Shown here in pieces: positions 1-4,701 of a DNA stretch of 6,911 bases. The stretch comes from Candidatus Omnitrophota bacterium (GTDB taxonomy: Bacteria; Omnitrophota; Gorgyraeia; JABMRN01). The position numbers and the translations under genes were made by a program. The DNA lies in the NCBI GenBank assembly GCA_013202515.1, contig JABMRN010000102.1:1-6911 (forward strand). Reading direction: 5' to 3'. How positions within the stretch are numbered: the first letter of the stretch is position 1; each line of letters begins with the position of its first letter. The notes under the pieces were generated by a model that was given only the letters and a program-made list of their open reading frames with translations, was not told where the DNA came from and ran no database searches.

Positions 1-335
1 AGAGCAAGCGGGGTTGAGAAGGCTCTATAAAAACACAAAGGTTGAAACTGGTTGATAAAGAGATCAATCGGATAAGGTTGTGGCGTAATGAACACGCTCT
101 ATGAAGCCAAGCTTTTGACCCTAGAAGCTGTTTTCGCTGTTTTAGTGGTTTACGACTAAGACGTGCTACCTACGGTTAGCCTACTGCAGTAGGCTTTAAC
201 TATGGGGTAAGTGGAAAGCTAGGGTTGATTCTAGGAGCTGGGTGGAATTAGACATGACGGGAGTTACGAGACTCCATGTCCCACTATGGATGATCAAAAT
301 CGTAGCAGGTAGAAATCCTGCCAATCTTATCCCTC
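1..335 (+). ncRNA. Structured noncoding RNA candidate, 5' end outside window
   Basis: No plausible gene lies here, but the + strand folds well. Pairings found by eye: 48-56 with 63-71 (9 bp, hexanucleotide loop); 82-86 with 94-98; a long-range helix 115-124 with 219-228 (10 bp, two G-U pairs) that closes a domain holding hairpins 138-146/155-163 and 175-184/189-200; a long bulged hairpin in which the unbroken strand 271-285 pairs in turn with 260-264, 251-255 and 241-245; and 305-309/317-321 with a 7-base loop. GATT 227-230 can pair with AATC 323-326, and AGGG 221-224 with CCCT 331-334, although these compete with the long-range helix. Multi-domain structure next to small phage genes recalls large phage RNAs such as GOLLD or ROOL, but I recognise no diagnostic consensus. 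It lacks tmRNA, RNase P and group I/II intron signatures that I know. Strand is inferred from the gene direction and G-U pairs. Confidence 0.5.
175..200 (+). other. Palindromic hairpin inside the structured RNA
   Basis: AGCCTAC (178-184) and GTAGGCT (189-195) are perfect inverted repeats around a TGCA loop. GTT 175-177 can extend the stem with AAC 198-200, leaving TT 196-197 bulged. No T-run follows, so it is not a standard intrinsic terminator. It sits inside the domain closed by 115-124/219-228, which suggests it is a helix of the larger RNA rather than an operator. Confidence 0.6.
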
Positions 336-346
336 GTCTTTATAAT
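318..346 (+). promoter_or_regulatory. Possible sigma70-type promoter before the first gene
   Basis: TATAAT at 341-346 matches the -10 consensus exactly. Seventeen bases upstream, CTGCCA (318-323) matches four of six -35 positions. Transcription would begin near 353, giving a leader of about 26 bases that carries the ribosome site at 365-372. The -35 overlaps the last hairpin of the structured RNA, so this could be a fresh start for the small-gene operon after that RNA. One good hexamer in A+T-rich DNA can occur by chance. Confidence 0.4.
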
Positions 347-378
347 CAATCAGGCTTGAGCAAAAAGGAAGGTGGAAG

Positions 379-819
379 ATGAACATAGTAAAAGTATTTC
401 CTATCATTGAAGAAGGCGAATATCGAGATGGAGAATATCGTATACCAATGGCAAAGCTAGAAGGCGGTCAGCTAGTAAACTTTCATAAATACTTCTGTGA
501 TAAATCTAACGCTGAAAAGTGGCTAATATTTTATTTTGACTCTACTATTCGCCAACTCAAAGACAAGCTACATCAAAGAAGTATACAACTTTCTGACTTA
601 AAAAGCAAAACTATTGCATCAAAAGGTAGAAAATTTAGATGGATTGTAGAATTTTCTGTTGATAAAACTTGGGTTGCCGATGGTTTTGACTTAACTGAAA
701 ATAGAGCTTTAAGTATGCTCTCTAATGATTTGCAGTCTGCTTATATCGACACAGAGTTAGAAGTAAAAATTTTAAAAAGCCCAAACAAACAAGAAATTTT
801 GAAAGAACAGGGATATTAA
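379..819 (+). CDS. Conserved small phage protein of unknown function (146 aa)
   Basis: Start ATG follows a purine-rich ribosome site (AAGGAAGG, 365-372). The protein appears soluble, with no signal peptide or membrane segment. Residues 1-55 contain an opening beta-type segment and a K-Y-F-C-D-K stretch. Residues 85-146 have the look of a compact alpha/beta unit: F-R-W-I-V-E-F, then V-A-D-G-F-D-L-T, an R-A-L-x-M-L helix, a K-I-L-K-S-P segment and the ending K-E-Q-G-Y. From memory, small phage proteins ending in S-P-(D/N)-x-x-x-I-x-x-E-Q-G-Y after a V-x-D-G-F-D-L-T motif are frequent, but no function is known to me. The gene is markedly A+T-rich compared with those that follow. It is the first gene after the structured RNA and the possible promoter. 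Confidence 0.85.
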   Translation: MNIVKVFPIIEEGEYRDGEYRIPMAKLEGGQLVNFHKYFCDKSNAEKWLIFYFDSTIRQLKDKLHQRSIQLSDLKSKTIASKGRKFRWIVEFSVDKTWVADGFDLTENRALSMLSNDLQSAYIDTELEVKILKSPNKQEILKEQGY

Positions 820-832
820 ACCTAACTAACAC

Positions 833-889
833 GCCTCACAAGGCATAGCCGCTCGGGCCTGATTGACGGGACATTGGTATGTATCAGGT
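833..889 (+). promoter_or_regulatory. Structured leader with competing hairpins
   Basis: The 97-base gap before the next gene holds two stems. GCCT 833-836 pairs with AGGC 841-844 (loop CACA). GCCTGAT 857-863 pairs with ATCAGGT 883-889, and inside it ACAT 871-874 pairs with ATGT 879-882; the 3' strand is continuous while TGACGGG 864-870 bulges. AGGC 841-844 could pair instead with GCCT 857-860, so the two stems are mutually exclusive in one arrangement, as in an RNA switch. No T-run is present, and the ribosome site (899-908) lies ten bases after the last stem. I recognise no riboswitch class. Confidence 0.35.
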
Positions 890-916
890 GGTAAAAAGTA
901 AAGGAGGATAGGCATT

Positions 917-1126
917 ATGTATACACAAACAAACTATAAAACAAAAAAGGCTTTAAAAGAGGCAGTAACGAGAGGTGAAAAAGTAAAGTATTTTCAACCG
1001 GGGCCCTTTGGCGGGAATGAGCCGAAAGATGGGGGCTTTTGTTGTGAGGGGCCGCACTACCCCGAACCGCATAGATGGTACGCAAGCTGTGTGGCTAAAG
1101 ATGACTGTATTGTTGAGGTTTCGTAA
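917..1126 (+). CDS. Small conserved phage protein of unknown function (69 aa)
   Basis: A strong ribosome site (AAAGGAGGAT, 899-908) precedes the ATG. The N-terminal T-K-K-A-L-K-E-A-V helix (residues 9-17) is followed by a loop with P-G-P-F-G-G-N-E-P (28-36) and then E-G-P-H-Y-P-E-P-H-R-W-Y-A (44-56), ending in a short strand (I-V-E-V). From memory this T-K-K-A-L-K-E-A-V ... F-x-P-G ... G-P-H-Y-P-x-P-H-x-W-Y-A pattern recurs in many phage and plasmid small proteins, always unannotated. The two His, the Trp and the Tyr in the G-P-H-Y-P-x-P-H-x-W-Y block are the likeliest functional residues. Two adjacent Cys (42-43) and C58 are not part of a pattern I know. The structured leader at 833-889 may control it. 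Confidence 0.85.
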   Translation: MYTQTNYKTKKALKEAVTRGEKVKYFQPGPFGGNEPKDGGFCCEGPHYPEPHRWYASCVAKDDCIVEVS

Positions 1127-1146
1127 AGAAAGGGAGGTGGGTTACA

Positions 1147-1560
1147 ATGGAAAACAAACTAAAAAATGTAAAGTCATGTGAGACGGTCGAGAGCCTCGGG
1201 GCCCTCGGAATAGGGGAGCTGGTTTACGACATCGGCTGCAGAGGCGGGAGCCTCGGGTTCTACGGCTCGGACGTCGCGGAGTTCGCAGGGTGCAGCGAGT
1301 CAGATCTGCCTGGGAAGTATGGTTGTTATTGCAACTACCTCGGAGGTGGAGTGAGGGGGGCCGTGGTGGCGAGCGGCTATAGCGGAAAAGTCGGCGCAAA
1401 GGCGGCCAAATTGCTGGACGCGATTGCCGAGGCCTGCAAGACCGCGTACGTCAACGCGGAAAACGGGTTGAATGACGAGGTTTATGAGGACGGAGACATC
1501 AACTGGGATGCGCTTGCGACCCAGTCGGCGAGAAAGTCCGGCATGGTATCGGCGTACTAG
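1147..1560 (+). CDS. Gly-rich hypothetical phage protein (137 aa)
   Basis: The ATG follows a GGGAGGTGGG ribosome site about six bases upstream and twenty bases after the previous gene. I do not recognise a family with known function. Residues 15-35 (E-S-L-G-x-L-x-I-G-E-L-V-Y-D-I-G-C-R) look like a small beta unit. Residues 40-65 contain G-S-D-V-A-E-F and a Cys cluster (C49, C60, C62), and Y-L-G-G-G-V-R-G-A-V-V-A-S (64-76) follows. Residues 82-103 form an amphipathic helix (G-A-K-A-A-K-L-L-D-A-I-A-E-A-C-K). The acidic C-terminus reads D-E-V-Y-E-D-G-D-I-N-W-D. No signal peptide or membrane helix is seen. It is strongly G+C-rich (39 of 60 bases at 1201-1260), unlike the A+T-rich gene at 379-819, which suggests separate acquisition. 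The high G+C also opens a false reading frame on the opposite strand. Confidence 0.85.
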   Translation: MENKLKNVKSCETVESLGALGIGELVYDIGCRGGSLGFYGSDVAEFAGCSESDLPGKYGCYCNYLGGGVRGAVVASGYSGKVGAKAAKLLDAIAEACKTAYVNAENGLNDEVYEDGDINWDALATQSARKSGMVSAY

Positions 1561-1616
1561 AGGGAGAGAAAGGAATGGGCCTATGCGCGTATATTTAATA
1601 GTAGGAGGTATTAAAG

Positions 1617-1886
1617 ATGAAAAATGTAAGCAATAAGAATGCGGGGTGGAGCGTGGAGCACTGCGAGGCCTTCAAGGGCAGTAATACATACGGGCAGCAC
1701 GAACACAATGGGGTCTACAAGGCGTACTCGTACGGAAGCCATTTCCCGATTTACGCCTTCAAGGAGGGCAGGTGGTATCGTAACACCGACAAGTATAGTC
1801 CGTCGACCTCTAAGCACCAGGGGCAGTTGAAGCCCTTTGCTAGTGAGTTTATCGGGCTTGATACGGCTGGAATGAAGGCGCTATAA
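1617..1886 (+). CDS. Small phage protein of unknown function (89 aa)
   Basis: The ATG lies eight bases after a strong AGGAGG site (about 1603-1608). The core Y-K-A-Y-S-Y-G-S-H-F-P-I-Y (residues 34-46) is followed by W-Y-R-N-T-D-K-Y-S-P-S-T-S-K-H-Q-G-Q (53-70). This looks like a small beta-rich domain in which the K-Y-S-x-(S/T)-T-S-K-H motif is the conserved block. From memory this pattern occurs in unannotated small phage and archaeal proteins (possibly the DUF8033 group, unverified). There is no signal peptide or membrane segment. The N-terminal extension with H15 and C16 is probably variable. It sits in the run of unknown small genes and is probably translated with the next gene, whose ribosome site begins ten bases after this stop. 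Confidence 0.85.
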   Translation: MKNVSNKNAGWSVEHCEAFKGSNTYGQHEHNGVYKAYSYGSHFPIYAFKEGRWYRNTDKYSPSTSKHQGQLKPFASEFIGLDTAGMKAL

Positions 1887-1895
1887 AACTTAAAT

Positions 1896-1901
1896 GGAGG
1901 G
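1896..1901 (+). promoter_or_regulatory. Ribosome binding site that fixes the 1909 start
   Basis: GGAGGG lies seven bases before the ATG at 1909. An in-frame ATG at 1894 overlaps this very site and has no ribosome site of its own, so the protein most likely begins Met-Ala-Lys-Lys at 1909. Confidence 0.85.
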
Positions 1902-1908
1902 CAATATA

Positions 1909-2472
1909 ATGGCCAAAAAACGGAGAGGCTTTATCAAAAACATGGCGGAGTTTGTCCGCGGTATCGCGGAAAGGGTGCTGGCGGAGGACGAGGGCGGGGT
2001 CTGGAGGACGATTAAGGGCAGTCCGGTGTTCATAAAGGACGGGCAATCGGTAAACGACGCGCTGAGGGAAAAGTTCGGAAAAAAGGGCAAGGGGATTTCG
2101 CCCAGCAAGGCCTCGCGCCTGACTGCCCTGATAGAGAAGAAGGGTGGGTTCAGCTACCAGCCGAACTTCCACACTTCCCCGAAGGACGGATACATGGTGT
2201 CCCCGTATAAGGACCGGGAGAAGGTTGTGTCGACAAAGGGCATAACCCCGAATAATCTGGTGGACTACGTGCTTGATAACCAGGATTTATTCCAAAATCG
2301 CGACCACTATTTCGGGGCCTGGAAAGATGAGGACAGCGTTTATTTTGACGTAAGCGTGAAACATGAGGACAAAGAGACCGCATTTATCTATGCGAAAAAA
2401 CACGAGCAGTTGGCGATTTATGACATAAAGAATAACGACTCGATTTATCTGGAAAAAGAGGGGGTAGTTTAG
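1909..2472 (+). CDS. Conserved phage protein, unknown function (187 aa)
   Basis: Basic N-terminus (A-K-K-R-R), then W-R-T-I-K-G-S-P-V-F-I-K-D-G-Q-S near residues 27-42. The segment I-K-G-x-P-V-F-I-K-D-G resembles an element seen in phage head-associated and peptidase-like proteins. The C-terminal half (about 90-187) carries a set of motifs I remember from an uncharacterised phage and polymorphic-toxin family: K-D-G-Y-M-V-S-P-Y, then T-P-x-N-L-V-D-Y-V, then D-H-Y-F-G-A-W, Y-F-D-V-S-V, and H-E-Q-L-A-I-Y-D-I with a final S-I-Y-L. The function is unknown; a link to MuF-type or polyvalent phage proteins is only a recollection. No transmembrane segments. The stop codon abuts the ATG of the next gene, so the two are probably co-translated. 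The first two thirds are G+C-rich and the end is A+T-richer. Confidence 0.85.
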   Translation: MAKKRRGFIKNMAEFVRGIAERVLAEDEGGVWRTIKGSPVFIKDGQSVNDALREKFGKKGKGISPSKASRLTALIEKKGGFSYQPNFHTSPKDGYMVSPYKDREKVVSTKGITPNNLVDYVLDNQDLFQNRDHYFGAWKDEDSVYFDVSVKHEDKETAFIYAKKHEQLAIYDIKNNDSIYLEKEGVV

Positions 2473-2634
2473 ATGGAAAACAATAAGCCAAAATTATTAT
2501 TGAGCAGACCAAAGGATGAGTCTTTCGGGGCCTTCAAGGAGTGGATTAAGGACATGGCGTCGCACCTGGGTATCGCTGGCGAGGCGGACGAGGAGAAGCT
2601 GCGGAAGGGCTGGGAAAAATTCTGGGGTAAATAA
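2473..2634 (+). CDS. Very small phage protein (53 aa), unknown function
   Basis: The ATG directly follows the previous TAG, with a GAGGGGG ribosome site about eight bases upstream inside that gene. The product runs M-E-N-N-K-P-K-L-L-L and ends in E-K-F-W-G-K. Residues 14-34 (K-D-E-S-F-G-A-F-K-E-W-I-K-D-M) form an amphipathic helix, and residues 38-53 (D-E-E-K-L-R-K-G-W-E-K-F-W) form a second. From memory, helix-F-x-x-W-x-x-x-M ... W-x-x-F-W endings are common in tiny phage proteins of unknown role. Stop-start contact, the ribosome site and typical amino-acid make-up argue for a real gene despite its length. The first ten codons are A+T-rich and the remainder G+C-rich. Confidence 0.8.
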   Translation: MENNKPKLLLSRPKDESFGAFKEWIKDMASHLGIAGEADEEKLRKGWEKFWGK

Positions 2635-2640
2635 AATTAA

Positions 2641-3273
2641 ATGAACTTTAAGTACCCACTATTAAACTTGATAAATCTGCCCGCGCAAACCGTCGGCAAT
2701 ATGTCCATCGTTCAGGATCCATATCCGCCTGGGAGAGAGTTCACCGTCGTCTCCGTTCGGACGGCCTTCATGACCGGGCAGAAGCGGGCCAAGACTGTCT
2801 CTAAAACACCGGGCGTTATCCATAAGCTTATGGAAAAAGAGATGGGTACGTGGATGTCCGATTTGCCCTGCGAGATTTACCAGCACGCGGAGTTTGTTCC
2901 GAACTTAATAGGCCGGGTTCTGGTAGGTGGTCTCGGTCTGGGGCTAATCCTCAAGATGATGGAGATGAACCCGATGGTGACCTCTGCTGTAGTGGTCGAA
3001 AAAAATAAAGACGTGATAGAGTTAATCCAGCCCCATTTAAGTGTTCGGTATCCAATAGAAGTGGTTAATCAAGATCTTTTCCAATATCTCCGCGATTGTA
3101 AAAAGAATGGGCAATTATTCAATTCAGCCTATTATGACATCTGGACGTCAGACAGTGGTGGTAATTGGTATGAGTATATAGAGCCATTGCGCAAGCTTTC
3201 GAAAGGTATTATACCCCAGAAGGGTGTACACTGCTGGCAGGAAGACGTCATTTCGGCCCAACGTTGGAAATAA
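2641..3273 (+). CDS. Class I SAM-dependent methyltransferase-like protein
   Basis: Residues 90-103 (I-G-R-V-L-V-G-G-L-G-L-G-L-I) are a Rossmann glycine-rich motif I. Residues 116-120 (A-V-V-V-E) form the second strand, with E120 in the place that binds the ribose of S-adenosylmethionine. D145 in N-Q-D-L-F-Q-Y-L is placed like motif III, and Y-Y-D-I-W-T-S-D (164-171) is the motif IV strand. The overall pattern resembles spermidine-synthase-type and other small-molecule or nucleic-acid methyltransferases, and similar proteins are common in phages. The substrate cannot be inferred: no DNA-target (N/D)-P-P-(Y/F) motif is present. The N-terminal 85 residues are a variable lead domain. No good ribosome site lies in the six bases after the previous stop; coupling to the gene at 2473 is likely. 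Catalytic competence is not proven. Confidence 0.7.
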   Translation: MNFKYPLLNLINLPAQTVGNMSIVQDPYPPGREFTVVSVRTAFMTGQKRAKTVSKTPGVIHKLMEKEMGTWMSDLPCEIYQHAEFVPNLIGRVLVGGLGLGLILKMMEMNPMVTSAVVVEKNKDVIELIQPHLSVRYPIEVVNQDLFQYLRDCKKNGQLFNSAYYDIWTSDSGGNWYEYIEPLRKLSKGIIPQKGVHCWQEDVISAQRWK

Positions 3274-3290
3274 AAAGGAGGAATTAAGCT

Positions 3291-3716
3291 ATGAGATTAA
3301 TTTTATCAGTAATTTTAAGCTTGATAGTCTTAGCTTTAATAACTTCGAACGATTGTTTCGCCCAACAAAATTCTCTACAAAAGATCGATAACGGGATTAA
3401 ACTATCTGAACACTTCGCTCAGCGTGAGCTTGCTTGTTCATGCTGTGGAGAAACAAGAGTGAATTTTATGCTAATAATAAAGTTAGAGGAATTACGAGAA
3501 AGGCTCAATGCGCCTATTATAATAACATCTGGCTATCGTTGCCCGCTGCACAATAAGGCGGTAGGCGGGGTTAAGAATAGCCAGCATTTATACGGTAATG
3601 CCGTCGATATTAAGGTAGAGGGCTATTCGCCGACAGAGGTTTCCGAGATAGCCAAAGAAATGGGGTTTACGTTCACGAAAGTATATTCGACGTGGGTACA
3701 TGTAGATATTCGTTAA
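3291..3716 (+). CDS. Secreted M15-family peptidase, probable phage lysis enzyme
   Basis: Zinc D-Ala-D-Ala type peptidase of the M15 (VanY/M15A) group, which cuts peptidoglycan cross-links. Residues 1-24 are a signal peptide: M-R, a hydrophobic stretch L-I-L-S-V-I-L-S-L-I-V-L-A-L-I, and a likely cleavage after C-F-A. The mature domain has the substrate-side motif I-I-I-T-S-G-Y-R-C-P-L-H-N (76-88) and zinc motif S-Q-H-x(6)-D, giving ligands H99 and D106; the third ligand is H137 in W-V-H-V-D, with D139 as a probable catalytic or structural acid. Three Cys at 49-52 (C-S-C-C) are unusual but common in the M15_3 subfamily. The ribosome site AAGGAGG lies nine bases before the ATG. The single small domain fits an endolysin exported by the Sec route. 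No holin or spanin is visible nearby. Confidence 0.88.
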   Translation: MRLILSVILSLIVLALITSNDCFAQQNSLQKIDNGIKLSEHFAQRELACSCCGETRVNFMLIIKLEELRERLNAPIIITSGYRCPLHNKAVGGVKNSQHLYGNAVDIKVEGYSPTEVSEIAKEMGFTFTKVYSTWVHVDIR

Positions 3717-3739
3717 GAGGCTAAAGAAGGAAATTTAAA

Positions 3740-4126
3740 ATGAATAAGCAAGGATTAAGCCATTGCGGTGGAATTTGTAATGAGAATTCGGCCGTGATAA
3801 AGCTCTATAATCCTAGTAAATTAAACGTGAACCAGGTAAGTGGGCCTATTTTATTTAAACGGATAGCGTATTGTATAAATCACGGGTGTGGGTGGAGACA
3901 AAACTATCCAGATATTCAGATGGATGTAGCTGCCGCAACGAACGCTAAGCCTCGTAGCATTGACTCTTACCTTCGCCGAGTACAGAAAAGATTCCCTGGG
4001 ATTCATGTTCGCATGTTCTGGAAAATTTGGATAGGCCTTGATGTGCCTAACTTTGAGTCTTATTTAAAGGAGCTAAAAAGAGTAATTAGACAGCCTAAGG
4101 AGAGTGTCCAATCGAAAACAAAATAG
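3740..4126 (+). CDS. Hypothetical phage protein with a possible helix-turn-helix
   Basis: The ATG follows GAAGGAAATTTAAA, a moderate ribosome site. N-terminal residues contain C9-G-G-I-C13 and, further on, C45-I-N-H48-G-C50, which together could hold a metal ion, although the spacing fits no known zinc-finger pattern. Residues 55-90 contain Y-P-D-I, then a helix with A-A-A-T-N-A-K-P-R-S-I-D-S-Y-L-R-R-V-Q, which suits a helix-turn-helix; Y-P-D-I followed by S-x-x-x-x-x-L-R-R reminds me of the Spo0A C-terminal DNA-binding domain, but I cannot confirm it. The C-terminus is basic (R-V-I-R-Q-P-K). It could be a regulator or a DNA-binding accessory protein. It precedes the nucleotide cassette, and the ribosome site for the next gene lies inside its 3' end. 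Confidence 0.6.
   Translation: MNKQGLSHCGGICNENSAVIKLYNPSKLNVNQVSGPILFKRIAYCINHGCGWRQNYPDIQMDVAAATNAKPRSIDSYLRRVQKRFPGIHVRMFWKIWIGLDVPNFESYLKELKRVIRQPKESVQSKTK
4097..4102 (+). promoter_or_regulatory. Ribosome binding site pointing to an AUC start at 4111
   Basis: AAGGAG ends eight bases before ATC at 4111, in frame with the HD gene. No ATG, GTG or TTG of that frame lies between them. The frame is open from 4099, so translation could begin at ATC 4111 or, poorly placed, at ATG 4132, 29 bases away. Confidence 0.5.
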
Positions 4127-4131
4127 AATAT

Positions 4132-4692
4132 ATGGTTTTAAAAAATGAGCTTGAACTAATTAGTGACTTGACTATTCAAGATTGGACGCTACGCACATTG
4201 AAAAAAGTGCCTTCCTATTTTTGGAAAGCGCCCAGTTCTATGTCAGGCAAGTATCATCCGGCCTGCTCAGGCGGCAAAGCTGGGCTAATTATTCACGTTA
4301 AACGGGCTGTTTATCTAGCTAACGATATCTGCATGGCTTGGGGGATATTTGACCTAGATCGAGACATAGTCATATCTTCTATAATTCTGCACGATATCGC
4401 TAAGCCTGCTCCTGGTCAGGCCTATGCATTACATATAAACCACCCTACCAATGCAAGGAATTATTTCGCAGACATAGATAAGGGAATGTATTTCGTTAAA
4501 GAGGTTGAAAAATGCGTGCAATGGCATATGGGACGTTGGTCTCCTCCTGGAATCAAAAAGCCCATGAAAGATTATACAGCTCTTGAATTAGCCGTTTTTA
4601 CGGCGGACTATCTTTCTGCGTCAAAAGAGCTAGTGACCCCGAGGGATATGGACGTACGTGAGGCGGTAAAGAGCGGGATAAACGATAAATAA
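4132..4692 (+). CDS. HD-domain phosphohydrolase
   Basis: A metal-dependent phosphohydrolase of the HD superfamily. Motifs: H55 in G-L-I-I-H-V-K-R-A-V, then H87-D88 in I-I-L-H-D-I-A-K-P, H104 in I-N-H-P, H132 in V-Q-W-H-M-G-R-W, and D159 in F-T-A-D-Y-L-S-A-S-K. This H...HD...H...H...D set fits a binuclear metal centre. The remembered phage family with Y-H-P-A ... G-G-K-A-G-L-I-x-H ... W-H-M-G-x-W ... A-D-Y-L-(A/S)-S matches well. Family members act on nucleotides or 3'-ends of nucleic acids; the true substrate is not known. The position with dUTPase-like and Nmad1 genes suggests a nucleotide. The ATG given here has no ribosome site; a start at ATC 4111 would add seven residues (I-E-N-K-I-E-Y, read as Met at a start). 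I give the safe ATG. Confidence 0.85.
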   Translation: MVLKNELELISDLTIQDWTLRTLKKVPSYFWKAPSSMSGKYHPACSGGKAGLIIHVKRAVYLANDICMAWGIFDLDRDIVISSIILHDIAKPAPGQAYALHINHPTNARNYFADIDKGMYFVKEVEKCVQWHMGRWSPPGIKKPMKDYTALELAVFTADYLSASKELVTPRDMDVREAVKSGINDK

Positions 4693-4701
4693 AGGTAAAA
4701 G

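Noticed and set aside
175..200. Intrinsic terminator
   Set aside because: The stem is perfect, but TTAACTATGGGG follows instead of a T-run.
302..335. tRNA or tmRNA 3' end
   Set aside because: The 305-309/317-321 hairpin has a 7-base loop like a T-arm, but the loop lacks the T-T-C-R-A pattern, no acceptor, D-arm or anticodon arm lines up and no CCA follows.
863..891. Promoter with TTGACG as -35
   Set aside because: No acceptable -10 hexamer exists 15-19 bases downstream (AGGTGG at the ideal spacing).
1142..1399. Open frame on the - strand, 85 codons, Arg/Ser/Pro-rich
   Set aside because: It lies wholly opposite the G+C-rich gene at 1147-1560, has low-complexity Arg/Ser/Pro composition and no ribosome site; it is a shadow of that gene.
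1894..1908. Upstream ATG for the 187-aa gene
   Set aside because: This ATG overlaps the GGAGGG ribosome site serving ATG 1909 and has none of its own.
1849..2383. Open frames on the - strand opposite the 187-aa gene
   Set aside because: Overlapping frames without ribosome sites or recognisable domains, contrary to the direction of all real genes.
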